Below are positions 42,301-53,811 of a stretch of 64,000 nucleotides of DNA, in pieces (the first letter of the stretch is position 1; each line of letters begins with the position of its first letter). The notes beneath the pieces were generated by a model. It was given only the letters and a program-made list of their open reading frames with translations. It made no database searches and was not told the origin of the DNA. Where the stretch lies: positions 18,352,349 through 18,416,348 of the forward strand of contig NC_088318.1 in assembly GCF_910592395.1 (NCBI RefSeq). The letters are read 5' to 3'. This DNA comes from Lineus longissimus. Its lineage: Eukaryota > Nemertea > Pilidiophora > Heteronemertea > Lineidae. The position numbers and the translations under genes are program-made.

Positions 42301-44168
42301 CAACTGGTTCCAACAATGAGTACAACAGATAATGACATGAAAACCATCCATTACAGTTAACAGGCTCACTGGCCTCTTTGTTGCCCGATTATACTTAAAC
42401 TTTCAACACTATTGGCAATACCTGGAAATTTTCCCTAACATCTGTCATGGTCCCTTTCAAAAACACATCGCGAGCTTCCTTCTTGAGATCTGGACCTCCA
42501 CAATGGTTCTTGTGAACAGCTGCTAGATTATTCAATGACCCTGTGATAAACCACTCTTCATCCTAAAACACAAAGGGTCAACACTGAAAACCAGTATCTA
42601 CATGTATGAATAAGTTTATGAAAACAAGAAATGACATCAAGACAGGACACAAGTAAAGACTTGGGGTTTCATCCTTGAGCTTATTATCCACATGCACGAC
42701 TGCATCCAATCTTATCAGCAGCAGCTGTAAGCCCATGGCTGAGATTGAAGTTGGCAGATTTTAGACTTGGCCAAAAAGCGATTTCTTTCACCAACCTCAA
42801 TGCGAGCTCCTTCCAGTCGTTCCTTCATTTCGGTGAGCTCCTTCCTCTCACCGGACCCACCACTCTTGGCCGCATTATACAGCAGACGCTGATGGCTAGT
42901 GAAGCCTGCTACCGCAATATGGAAGGACATCGTGTCAACAAATCTGGTTTTGCCATTCTAAAACATAGAAGCAGTGAGCATCATATGAGCAGGGTGAAAG
43001 AGGGTCTTTAAGAAGTTAATTTCAAAGGTCTGGTAGAAGCTTTCGCACAGTCACATTTGTTTAGCTTCCGCTACGTTTGGGGAGTTTGTACTCAATAAAG
43101 AAAACTGGTGGCCTAATGCCCAATAAGGATGTGGATTTTGACTTGCTACTAAAAGTGTTGTTGAAATCATATGATACAGATGAAGGCAGGTTTTATACTG
43201 GATAGGGAGAACTTACATCGATGTAATACTGTTCTTTGACAAATGATCTGTCAAAACTGACATTATGGCCGACCACTACTTTCTCTCGAGGCTCACTCCC
43301 AGGTAGCTCTAAAGGAATCAAGCAGTTTGGATCCATCCTTGTTGACATTTTAAGCTTGACATTCTCATCGATCAGTCTTTCACTGCACCATGAGTACCTA
43401 GAATCGAAAATCATGAAGGTATATTTTCAAAGAACCTTGGTCTTTCGAGTAGCCTGTACAGTGTAAAAGAGATATTTTGCAAATAGTGCTTGTGCGGAAC
43501 TGAACTTACCATGCCTTTGATGAAGCAGCAGTTGCCATGGTAGGGTAATGACCTTCACCAACCACCAACTCAATATCAAACACCAACCCATCCTCCAATG
43601 GCGCAGCAACTTTAGAGACGACACCATCTTTGTACATTGTCCACCCCGAAGTGTATTCCCAAATCAGTGGCATAGGCGGCAAGCAGCATTTCGAAAGATG
43701 ATCACCTAATTCTCTGTACGTTTTCGTCTGTTCGGAAGCGAGGTTCCTAAAGTGACTATCGAGGTCCTGCCCTTTCAATTCTGGCAATTCAAAGTCCACA
43801 TCAGACAGGACTGTAGAATCAGTGATTTTCAAGCCATGTTTACCAAGGGATTTTTCAATTTCGTCCCTCACGTCTTTGGAACTTTCCTTCACTTGATTTC
43901 CACCAAAAACTTGTTCATACAATGGTTGTGAAAGTAACTGTATTCCTATTGGATTTAATCTTGGATCTTGACTCACTTTTCCTGTTTTAGCAGACGACAC
44001 TGAGTCAACAACAGTTTCTTCATTTTCATGACGACTTCCTACATCAGTAGCAAAATACCTTTGAGATTTCTTTATGATTATGATAGGATTAAAGTTGGTA
44101 GATTTTGGTTTGAAATAATTTACAATATTATGAAATCTGTGTTGACTTATATGAATCAGTCTCAACAT
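36361..44168 (-). CDS. POLG: POLG, catalytic subunit of mitochondrial DNA polymerase gamma
   Basis: This is the replicative and proofreading polymerase of mitochondrial DNA. I read 21 exons: 43510-44168, 43217-43397, 42796-42957, 42422-42562, 42170-42249, 41821-42003, 41572-41683, 41346-41440, 40876-41115, 40259-40637, 39927-40081, 39591-39644, 39289-39406, 38914-39049, 38501-38607, 38274-38419, 37940-37984, 37607-37721, 37152-37403, 36878-36995, 36361-36524. All keep frame; about 1213 aa from [10 protein letters not shown], or 1220 from an in-frame ATG at 44189 (human 1239). The N-terminus is basic with a mitochondrial targeting character. Exonuclease motifs: [30 protein letters not shown]. 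Polymerase motifs: [22 protein letters not shown] then [22 protein letters not shown]. The human-like glutamine run is absent. The donor of the exon ending at 42796 (GTTGGT) is the least typical and was chosen for frame. One O-helix Gly is Ser. Confidence 0.95.
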
Positions 44169-44189
44169 TTTTAATCTGGAGGTGTCCAA

Positions 44190-45797
44190 TAATCAACACT
44201 TGTACTAGTTGTAGTCACTGGCAACAGGTACTTAGTTTGTTACCTGTAAGGAGAAAAAAGATAATCAGGAAACAAATGACGGACATGTACGATCATGTCC
44301 ATGCATCTTTATCGACCTTTTCGAAGAAGTCTGTTTCGGCGCTGACCAGTCATGCTTTTCAACCCGAACAGATGGTCACTGTGACTTGTGTATGGCATTG
44401 CCCGCAGTCGGCTTAGGCCTTAGAGTTAGACGTGTCCCGAGTGTGCGTATTTGATTTGTTACGACTCTGATTGTCTTTGACTTGTCAAGAAGGCCTATTA
44501 TATTACCAGTTGGCGGCAGACTTTCGAAAGTGGTCCCTCACCACCGGCACCAATTCCAACAGATGTGTAGGCCTACACTGTATGTATACATAGTGTAAGA
44601 TATCCAGCTCAATGAGATCCTCTGAGTCATGGCAATATGAGCTTTTCCATTTTTCAGCTGTCAAAGACAAAGTGGATGTAAACAATCATAAAAACATTCA
44701 AAATCTACCTAAATAAATCTTACCATTGCTTCTTAATCAAGCTCTACCATACATTATTTTGTATGGAGCATTTCCAGTAGACTTACTATTACGTAGATGA
44801 CACAATCACCCAGATTTTTGCACTTTTGCAACAAAACAATTCAGCGCACATGTTTTTTGGTGCATCTCTATTTGACAGAAGTACCGCCAGCGTATTGCGC
44901 AATTAAAATGATCACGTGGTCGAACATGTGGTCGAACTATGCAAAGGCAGCAAAGGCGGGAAGTTTGAATTTCTCTGAATATGACGCACGTGCTTCTTAT
45001 CCGCCTTGGCTGGCAAAATGAGCTCATATGAGGGGCTTAGTGGGTGTGCCGTGCTTCTTGAATCTTGAATCATAATCGTCATTGTCTCAGCATCACGGGC
45101 CGGCCCGAATCAGGCCCGGGGTAAGACCTTCGGCTTTGCTAGCGGTCGGCAGATGGGTTTCGCAGCCGTGAGTCACCTATTGACGACCCACTTGGCTCCT
45201 CCCTATAGTCTCCCGTCAATTTAGGACGGGCGAAATGACCTTTTACCCTCTAGACATCCTGGCCATAGCTATGCGCGGCCGTCATTGTGACGGACGTCCA
45301 TTGGACCGGTTTTGCCCGCGGACAGGCGGGGGTATAGCCGGACATTTCTCCCCGTGACTATAAGTTAAGGCGATCCGGCGAACTTCAGCCTCAACAAGAA
45401 TAACGCTACTTTTATCTGTTCATCTGTTTATTGCAACCTGTTTCATGTATATATATATATCACTAAAGAAAGCCTTAAACACAGCTGGACGAGATGAGTT
45501 ATGTACATGTACATTTATTAATATTATTTTGATCAACGCACTTAACGATCCAGACGAAAAGCGAGGAAAACTTCTCGAGCCAAAGACGAGCACCACCCCG
45601 AGACGTGCGCGCCTTCTGGGCCATATTGCATCACGCCAAAAAAGTTTGATATTGGGTTTCAATCACACGTTCTCAGGTGCTTATCATTATGAGCACGTGA
45701 AGATGTCTCGGCACCAGCTATCACCTTGGGGGGTTTTCACCTCTTCACACCTGTTTATGTGTTCACTAGTCATGAGCCAATGATTTCAATTGTTATG
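44190..45797. other. Region between POLG and the RING gene
   Basis: It holds POLG upstream sequence and the 3' flank of the RING gene; TTTATT at 45427-45432 is a minus-strand AATAAA suitable for the latter. A GC-rich patch at about 45085-45370 stands out from its AT-rich surroundings without open frames. At about 44318-44360 a short stretch (TTCGAAGAAGTCTGTTTCGG, then CGCTGACCAGTC) repeats one at about 6239-6281. No further gene is recognised. Confidence 0.5.
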
Positions 45798-46661
45798 TCA
45801 TAACGCAGTTATCTTGAATGGCTTGGGGTCTTTTGTCTCTTTGCCTTTATGGCCTTTCCCTTTCTGACAGTGACACATTTTTTTGGTGGCATCTAGTTCA
45901 GTTTGTAAAGTCTTAAAGCTGTCTCCAAACTGTGACTTCTCCTTTTTCAGTTCGTCTATCTCCGCCGACTGAAGACTGCATGTCTCCACAAGTGATGTCA
46001 TTTGTTGATCAACAGTCTCTAGCTGATTTTGTAAAACTTCCATCTGCTCCTGCAGACGACTTTCCCGTTTGACCATGTGACGTCTCTGCGCGTCCAACCT
46101 CAACTCTATCTCTTTTTTCATATCGTCAACCTTACTATCCATTTCTAATCGCATCATGTCCAAGGTCGACCTCAGCTCAGAGACGCAGCTGTGGTTATTA
46201 GTTTCAACTAAAGTCAGAATGGCCGCACCACAGCCCTTTGGACATGGCTTTGTCCTGAAGTCGCATACTTTGAGATGATCATCGCGGCTGCGACGCGAGA
46301 AGGACTTGTCACAACCCTCACACGGGCATTTGACAACAACATATCCGCATTCTGTCTCGTGCGCCTCCACGCTGCCAAGGCTGCAAACATGAGGACAGTC
46401 CGCCCTGTGGTTCTGACAGCGGATCTGAAGCTTCTCCAAGTCGTTCCTCATATACCGGAACAGCGGTCGAAGGTCTGAGCCCCAGAGATGACGTCTGTCC
46501 TCGGGACAGTTGTTTTCGTGGATGAGCCATTCCTGGATGCAGGCGGAACAATAGACATGTTCGCAAGGAGCCTGGACAGGATCTTTCAGAACGTCGCGAC
46601 AGATGCTACACAGTAGCCCCTCGTTGATCGGCTGGACGAATCGTTCAATGTCATAACCCAT
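45798..46661 (-). CDS. NRDP1/RNF41-like RING E3 ubiquitin ligase
   Basis: A 287-residue uninterrupted frame. The start MGYDIERF at 46661 matches NRDP1 (MGYDVTRF); the open frame continues a few codons upstream without ATG and meets an acceptor-like TATTTCAG at about 46684, so a non-coding first exon is likely. Residues about 17-57 form a C3HC3D RING: LLCSICRDVL, CEHVYCSACIQEW, NNCPEDRR, the same ending in Asp as NRDP1. Then come TRAF-type zinc-finger pairs (CPHVCSLGSVEAHETEC, CPCEGCDKSFSRR, CPKGCGAAI), and from about residue 170 a long coiled coil (MEVLQNQLETVDQQ, SAEIDELKKEKSQ). The tail is Lys-rich. NRDP1's C-terminal USP8-binding domain is missing, so this is a relative rather than a plain RNF41 orthologue. 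It should act with an E2 in ubiquitin transfer; substrate unknown. RNF151 or TRAF-like proteins are alternatives. Confidence 0.85.
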   Translation of the reverse strand: MGYDIERFVQPINEGLLCSICRDVLKDPVQAPCEHVYCSACIQEWLIHENNCPEDRRHLWGSDLRPLFRYMRNDLEKLQIRCQNHRADCPHVCSLGSVEAHETECGYVVVKCPCEGCDKSFSRRSRDDHLKVCDFRTKPCPKGCGAAILTLVETNNHSCVSELRSTLDMMRLEMDSKVDDMKKEIELRLDAQRRHMVKRESRLQEQMEVLQNQLETVDQQMTSLVETCSLQSAEIDELKKEKSQFGDSFKTLQTELDATKKMCHCQKGKGHKGKETKDPKPFKITAL

Positions 46662-48003
46662 TGTCTTCAAGTAGGAGGTACACCTGAAATAGCGAAACCG
46701 ACGTTTAGACGAAGGACTACCACAAAATGGCGAAAGACAGTACTAACAAGAAACAAGAGACATCCTATTTTGTGACTGTAGTCTCCAATCTACATCGCTT
46801 TGCCGTTTCGAAACCGGTTGTCTCTTCACAAACCGATTGACCCCGCCTACACTGTATTCGAGTGTTGTCTTATTTGTGCTTCCATTTGTGATATTTGCCT
46901 ATGTCCATCTTTTCAGTCTGTGTACACATTCACTCTTGATAAATCTTTTTTCACGCAAATGGGCGATGAGCAAACTGAGCTGCAATCCAGAGGGAGAGGT
47001 TCGGTCAAACACAAGTCTTTCGTCCTCTGGGGATAGTGATGACCGAACCATGAAAACACTGCGGTTGAGTGTATACATCTGGCGTACGAACGGGGCAAAG
47101 CCACGCGCCAACAAAAACTAACCTACATAGAAAAATGCCTATATGGTTTTCGGATCTTTGGCAACATTCATCAATAAATCATGGTTAATGTTATGAAGCC
47201 ATATAGTAATGTGCTATAAGACTATAAAGCCAAGTAAAACACACAAACTAAGGCATAAGTTAATGGCTGACACATTAATAATGATTTTAAGTGCTTCCAC
47301 AGGTGGTATTGTCGCCTTTCAGAGCTTCGAATGTGGTGTTCGACAGTCCGACCGACCACTTATTTATCGTCGAGGCGTTTCGAAAATAGAGAGTAACGTC
47401 AATTGTGACGTTGCGAAGCCCGCTACTACAAGCCGGTGTGTGCGCCACTGGTAATTCGAACTATTCCCAACCTCATAGTGAGGCATTACGACAACCACCA
47501 AAAAATCAAACCGTGGCTTTGAACGGTGTCATTTTTCAGAAATATCAACCCTATAATGATTTCTGATGAAAATGACAAAGAGAAGAGGTTCTCCAAGGTG
47601 TAGTCTGAGTCAGTTGTCAAAACACTGACATTGGAAAGCTCAGAGGCGTTAGAAATCGTTGCTGGCAAGTTCATATGACAATAAGCTTGCGACTCGTTCT
47701 TCTTACTGGGAAATAGTGTACTCTGAGGCAAAGTTGTCTCAAACCCACTGAATTCCAAGAGGGATGTCCTTCCTTCAGCCCGAGCCCCCACAAAGGTAAC
47801 TCTCGACTTCAATATTAAACCGTTGTCTGATATCCATTAATATCTCTCATAACTTATTCCGAAACACATATGAAGTCAATCCATGGATTAATGTATATGT
47901 ACTGGCAAAAGCTAACGATAAAAGCGAGTATATTTACCTTTTGGAAAGAGTCCACACTGGCCTTAGAAGTGGGCCTAGTTCACATTCAGAGGAATACATG
48001 TAT
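46662..48003. other. Upstream of the RING gene, nothing recognised
   Basis: No convincing exon or repeat. Overlapping short open frames on both strands at 46800-47120 have no motif. The tandem array begins at about 48004-48007, where sequence shared with the later units starts (TATGTTGTCACATCAGAC). Confidence 0.5.
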
Positions 48004-48079
48004 GTATGTTGTCACATCAGACATTGTAAAAGTCAGGCGGGACATTATTGTGACGTGTTTGAACAAACATGTCAAAGGC

Positions 48080-48490
48080 AATGTTATTTACCATAACATG
48101 GATAGACATGACACATCCAGTAGAGACATATCACGCCCAGCAGAGATGGCACATCGAACAGAGACATAGTACACTCTGTAGCTACATATCACACTGCATT
48201 GACAAGGCACATCGAGTAGAAACATGGCACACCCTGCAGCATATGGCACATCCAGCAATAGTATATTATTAGAAACACGGCACACCCTGTAGAGAAATGA
48301 TACATTCAGTAGAGACATGGTCCACCCTGTAGAAACATGGTCACTTTGTTGGGAGAGCGACATCCAAATCAGACAGAGTACGCCTAGTAAAGGGGCATGG
48401 ACTTGGTACACTATGTAGCAACACTGCTATGGTGCGCTATGAAGGGGAGGGCACATCTAGAGGAGACATGGGGCACAATGTAGAACCTAA
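48080..48490. repeat. Degenerate 'GAGACATGGCACACC' minisatellite, first copy
   Basis: Units of roughly 23-26 bp built on ACATGGCACACCCTGTAGA. Further copies start at about 53525 (interrupted by the 53614-53811 element), 60265 and 63786. A diverged relative lies at 4340-4700. Confidence 0.75.
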
Positions 48491-49162
48491 AACACACTAC
48501 GGATCAGAGCACGACCGGTGTAATGTTTTTGAGTGTTTCTATTTTTGAGTGTTTCCCCTCATTGTTTGGGAACGCCAAAAGATAGATTGACAAGTTTTTC
48601 TGTGTTTCCCCCTATTGAAAAGTCATGGTCTCTCTAGCTGCCTATTGTTTGGAAACACTGACACATGGGAAACAACCACAGATGTTACACCGGCACCGGC
48701 ACATATCGTCGGTGATGATGGAGAGAGCGGTAGCCGCAACATATTCAGCTCGGTTCACCAGCAGTTCAATATGCTCATGACGTGACGAGAGCTAATCTCA
48801 CGGGTGGGGCGGAACTCCGCCATATTGCTGACATCATCGGCGCCAACAACTATTTCTTTTGACCCTGCCAGTGTCTTTCAAAACCATTGATAGATTGACT
48901 CTGACCCTGCTGACCTCGATTTTTAAAAACTTTAAAAAACGGCCATTAAAACGTTAAATCAACTGAAGACATAATATTTTATATCACTGAGGTAAATGGA
49001 TACGATATGTTGAGAAAAATCTGTGCAACTATCGAAATATACGATTACTTGGATCTATTTCGGACAATTACTCTGCCACCTGCGCGACCTTGTCACAATT
49101 GCGGCGCGCTCTTTTGCATATCGCATATAAGTGGCGAATAAAATCTCCATTACAGCATGAAA

Positions 49163-49259
49163 GCCTTGACGGTTCAGCGCTGAGAGCGTTTGATTGTGGA
49201 TCGGCTGGTCACGGGTTCGAATCCCGGTGAATCTGCTACAGACTTCTTCTCTTTTTTTT
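49163..49259 (+). other. tRNA-like unit with perfect B box and T8 run (first of 11 forward copies)
   Basis: From GCCTTGACG the sequence folds like a tRNA body: D stem GTTC/GAGC, a five-base anticodon stem (four pairs, two of them G-T) with loop TTGTGGA, a five-base variable loop TGGTC, and T stem CGGG/CCCG around TTCGAAT. GGTTCGAATCC is a perfect B box; a T8 run (49252-49259) follows as a Pol III terminator. The 3' TGAATCT has no complementary 5' strand, so the acceptor stem is lost and this is not a functional tRNA. It is best seen as tRNA-derived, SINE-head-like. Other forward copies start at 49992, 51086, 51915, 54809, 55903, 56732, 57826, 58655, 61348 and 62177. Confidence 0.6.
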
Positions 49260-50421
49260 CTTCCTTATCTTGATATCTAATCATCCATGTACATATGTCA
49301 ATTTTTCGTATTTTGGAAGCTATATTCGGGCAAAAATGTATTAGGGTCGGACCATGACTTTTCCAATCAGAATTAGTCAAAGGGTATCCTGAGCTTCAGG
49401 CTTTTTATACTCCTTCGCGTCATATCGAGAGGTGGGGGATACTGAAAACAACTAGTGCCTGGATGGTTAAAGAGGTACGCCGGTCCGTCATATCGAGTGG
49501 CGGGGGACACTGAAAACAACTGGTGCCTGGATAACGTCGGTGATGATGGAGAGAGCGGTAGCCGCAACATACTCAGCTCGGTTCACTTGCAGTTCTATAT
49601 GCTCATGACGTGACGAGAGCTAATCTCACGGGTTGGGCGGAACTCCGCTATATTGCTGACATCATCGGCGCCAACAACTATTTCTTTTGACCCTGCCAGT
49701 GTCTTTCAAAACCATTTATTGATTGACTCTGACCCTGCTGACCTCGATTTTTAAAAACTTTAAAAAAACGGCCATTTAAACGTTAAATCAACTGCAGACA
49801 TAATCTTTTATATCACTGAGGTATATGGAAACGATATGTTGAATAAGTTCGGTTCAACTATCGAAATATACGATTACTTGGATCTATTTCGGACAATTAC
49901 TCTGCCACCTGCGCGACCTTGTCACAATTGCGGCGCGCTCTTTTGCATATCGCACATAAGAGGCGAATAAAATCTCCATTACAGCATGAAAGCCTTGACG
50001 GTTCAGCGCTGAGAGCGTTTGATTGTGGATCGGCTGGTCACGGGTTCGAATCCCGGTGAATCTGCTACAGACTTCTTCTCTTTTTTTTCTTCCTTATCTT
50101 GATATCTAATCATCCATGTACATATGTCAATTTTTCGTATTTTGGAAGCTACATTCGGGCAAAAATGTATTAGGGTCGGACCATGACTTTTCCAATCAGA
50201 ATTAGTCAAAGGGTATCCTGAGCTTCAGGCTTTTTATACTCCTTCGCGTCATATCGAGAGGCGGGGGATACTGAAAACAACTGGTGCCTGGATGGTTAAA
50301 GAGGTACATCTAGTTCCTACTTCTAACTCCAATCGACAAAAATAGTCGAGTCACAACGCTCGAGCGCTATCTGTATACAATTAATGGGTGTGCAAGTTTT
50401 ACAAGTGTACAAGAAGAAAAA

Positions 50422-50507
50422 AAAAGATTTACGGCAGATTCACCGGGAGTCGAACCCGTGACCAGCCGATCGACAGTCAAGCACTCTCAGCGCTGAACCG
50501 TTAAGGC
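50422..50507 (-). other. Inverted tRNA-like unit (first of 6 reverse copies)
   Basis: The minus strand reads GCCTTAACGGTTCAGCGCTG and continues with anticodon-loop position GTC (CTGTCGA) and GGTTCGACTCC, again a perfect B box, then a T8 run. It differs from the forward type at several positions in the D and anticodon arms, so the two orientations form separate lineages. The other reverse copies (73-nt bodies) are at 52358-52430, 55252-55324, 57175-57247, 59098-59170 and 62619-62691. The acceptor stem is not paired. Confidence 0.55.
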
Positions 50508-51455
50508 TTTCATGCTGTAATGGAGATTTTATTCGCCTCTACATGCGATATGCAAAAGAGCTGCCTATTGTTTGGAAACACTGACACATGGGAAACAACC
50601 ACAGATGTTACACCGGCACCGGCACATATCGTCGGTGATGATGGAGAGAGCGGTAGCCGCAACATATTCAGCTCGGTTCACCAGCAGTTCAATATGCTCA
50701 TGACGTGACGAGAGCTAATCTCACGGGTGGGGCGGAACTCCGCCATATTGTTGACATCATCGGCGCCAACAACTATTTCTTTTGACCCTGCCAGTGTCTT
50801 TCAAAACCATTGCTAGATTGACTCTGACCCTGCTTACCTCGATTTTTAAAAACTTTAAAAAACGGCCATTAAAACGTTAAATCAACTGAAGACATACTAT
50901 TTTATATCACTGAGGTAAATGGATACGATATGTTGAGAAAAATCTGTGCAACTATCGAAATATAGGATTACTTGGATCTATTTCGGATAAGCACTCTGCC
51001 ACCTGCGCGACCTTGTCACAATTGCGGCGCGCTCTTTTGCATATCGCATATAAGTGGCGAATAAAATCTCCATTACAGCATGAAAGCCTTGACGGTTCAG
51101 CGCTGAGAGCGTTTGATTGTGGATCGGCTGGTCACGGGTTCGAATCCCGGTGAATCTGCTACAGACTTCTTCTCTTTTTTTTCTTCCTTATCTTGATATC
51201 TAATCATCCATGTACATATGTCAATTTTTCGTATTTTGGAAGCTACATTCGGGCAAAAATGTATTAGGGTCGGACCATGACTTTTCCAATCAGAATTAGT
51301 CAAAGGGTATCCTGATCTTCAGGCTTTTTATACTCCTTCGCGTCATATCGAGAGGCGGGGGATACTGAAAACAACTAGTGCCTGGATGGTTAAAGAGGTA
51401 CGCCGGTCCGTCATATCGAGAGGCGGGGGACACTGAAAACAACTGGTGCCTGGAT

Positions 51456-52887
51456 AACGTCGGTGATGATGGAGAGAGCGGTAGCCGCAACATACTCAGC
51501 TCGGTTCACTTGCAGTTCTATATGCTCATGACGTGACGAGAGCTAATCTCACGGGTTGGGCGGAACTCCGCTATATTGCTGACATCATCGGCGCCAACAA
51601 CTATTTCTTTTGACCCTGCCAGTGTCTTTCAAAACCATTTATTGATTGACTCTGACCCTGCTGACCTCGATTTTTAAAAACTTTAAAAAAACGGCCATTT
51701 AAACGTTAAATCAACTGCAGACATAATCTTTTATATCACTGAGGTATATGGAAACGATATGTTGAATAAGTTCGGTTCAACTTTCGAAATATACGATTAC
51801 TTTGATCTATTTCGGACAATTACTCTGCCACCTGCGCGACCTTGTCACAATTGCGGCGCGCTCTTTTGCATATCGCACATAAGAGGCGAATAAAATCTCC
51901 ATTACAGCATGAAAGCCTTGACGGTTCAGCGCTGAGAGCGTTTGATTGTGGATCGGCTGGTCACGGGTTCGAATCCCGGTGAATCTGCTACAGACTTCTT
52001 CTCTTTTTTTTCTTCCTTATCTTGATATCTAATCATCCATGTCCATATGTCAATTTTTCGTATTTTGGAAGCTACATTCGGGCAAAATTGTATTAGGGTC
52101 GGACCATGACTTTTCCAATCAGAATTAGTCAAAGGGTATCCTGAGCTTCAGGCTTTTTATACTCCTTCGCGTCATATCGAGAGGCGGGGGATACTGAAAA
52201 CAACTGGTGCCTGGATGGTTAAAGAGGTACATCTAGTTCCTACTTCTAACTCCAATCGACAAAAATAGTCGAGTCACAACGCTCGAGCGCTATCTGTATA
52301 CAATTAATGGGTGTGCAAGTTTTACAAGTGTACAAGAAGAAAAAAAAAGATTTACGGCAGATTCACCGGGAGTCGAACCCGTGACCAGCCGATCGACAGT
52401 CAAGCACTCTCAGCGCTGAACCGTTAAGGCTTTCATGCTGTAATGGAGATTTTATTCGCCTCTACATGCGATATGCAAAAGAGCGCGCCGCAATTGTGAC
52501 AAGGTCGCGCAGGTGGCAGAGTGCTTATCCGAAATAGATCCAAGTAATCGTATATTTCGATAGTTGAACCGAACTTATTCAACATATCGTTTCCATATAC
52601 CTCAGTGATATAAAAGATTATGTCTGCAGTTGATTTAACGTTTAAATGGCCGTTTTTTTAAAGTTTTTAAAAATCGAGGTCAGCAGGGTCAGAGTCAATC
52701 AATAAATGGTTTTGAAAGACACTGGCAGGGTCAAAAGAAATAGTTGTTGGCGCCGATGATGTCAGCAATATAGCGGAGTTCCGCCCAACCCGTGAGATTA
52801 GCTCTCGTCACGTCATGAGCATATAGAACTGCAAGTGAACCGAGCTGAGTATGTTGCGGCTACCGCTCTCTCCATCATCTCCGATGT
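51456..52887. repeat. Long palindrome, ~530-bp arms around a 370-bp loop
   Basis: The segment 51456-51987 is repeated inverted at 52358-52887, from AACGTCGGTGATGATGG at one outer edge to CCATCATCTCCGATGTT at the other, with the tRNA-like units at the inner edges. The arms are nearly identical over the parts I compared. The same structure recurs at 58196-59627 and 61718-63149. Confidence 0.85.
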
Positions 52888-53029
52888 TATGTACCGGTGC
52901 CGGTCGTGCGAGGTCATTTCAATGAAAAAGACGCACGCCACTGCCGTACCGGTACCTGAGAAAACTTGCCGTCGCCGGCTGGACCAATAGGGAATATAAG
53001 AGGGTCTTCGACAATAGACGAAGGTCACA

Positions 53030-53395
53030 ACCGGGTCAGAGACACTGGGGGAATGTCACAGCCAGGACTGAGACGATAGGGGAAAGTCACAACCAGGTCG
53101 GAGACTACCAGGGGAATGTCACAGACAGCATAAGACAACAGGAAAGTCACAACCAAGGGAATGCCACAGCCAGGACTGAGACAAAAGGGGGAAGTCACAA
53201 CCAGGACAGAGACTGGGGAATGTCACAGCCAGCCTGGGCAGAGACATCAGGAGACGTTACAACAAGGTCTGGGACACGAAGGGAATGTCCTAGCCAGGAC
53301 TGAGACAAGAGTGGGAAGTCACCACCATGTCGGAGACACCAGGGGATGTCACAGTCAGAACTGAGATGGGGAATGTCACAACCAGAACCCATAAA
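53030..53395. repeat. 'GTCACAACCAGG' minisatellite
   Basis: Degenerate units of about 35-40 bp alternate GGGAATGTCACAGCCAGGAC with GGGGAAGTCACAACCAGG, each followed by TGAGAC or GGAGAC. Near-identical blocks lie at about 59770-60135 and 63291-63656, closing each higher-order unit. Confidence 0.85.
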
Positions 53396-53613
53396 ACTTT
53401 AGAGCAAGCCTTTTAGCGAGAGTATAAAGTTATCGATATATTTATTTTGTATGTTGTCACATCAGACATTGTAAAAGTCAGGCGGGACATTATTGTGACG
53501 TGTTTGAACAAACATGTCAAAGGCAATGTTATTTACCATAACATGGATAGACATGACACATCCAGTAGAGACATATCACGCCCAGCAGAGATGGCACATC
53601 GAACAGAGACATA

Positions 53614-53811
53614 AGGGCCGTTTAGACGACGCGAAAAAATCCGGATGCGTCCCGAATCCGGATTAATTTTTCGTCGTGTAAACGCAAAAAGATCCGGATC
53701 AATGTGGTTGCATCCGGACTAAAAAGGTACCATCGCCTTGGGTGGTTTTAATCCGGATTCATCCAGATTCGATCCGAATGCGGTCTTTTCGCCTGTCGTC
53801 TAAACGGCCCT
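53614..53811. mobile_element. 198-bp MITE inserted in one unit of the array
   Basis: AGGGCCGTTTAGACGACGCG at the left is inverted at the right (CTGTCGTCTAAACGGCCCT). The interior is rich in ATCCGGAT motifs. The flanks are ATA and ATT, a 3-bp target duplication with one change. Empty sites (GAGACATAGTACACTCTG) are present at the same place in the other units at about 48164, 60349 and 63870. Confidence 0.9.

Noticed and set aside
44169-44189. Seven extra N-terminal residues for POLG from the upstream in-frame ATG
   Set aside because: Possible, but MDTSRLK adds nothing family-specific; the second Met starts a typical targeting sequence. Left as an alternative.
49163-49235. Functional tRNA-His (and tRNA-Asp for the reverse copies)
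   Set aside because: The acceptor stem strands do not pair and the anticodon stem has mismatches, although the D and T arms and B box are good.
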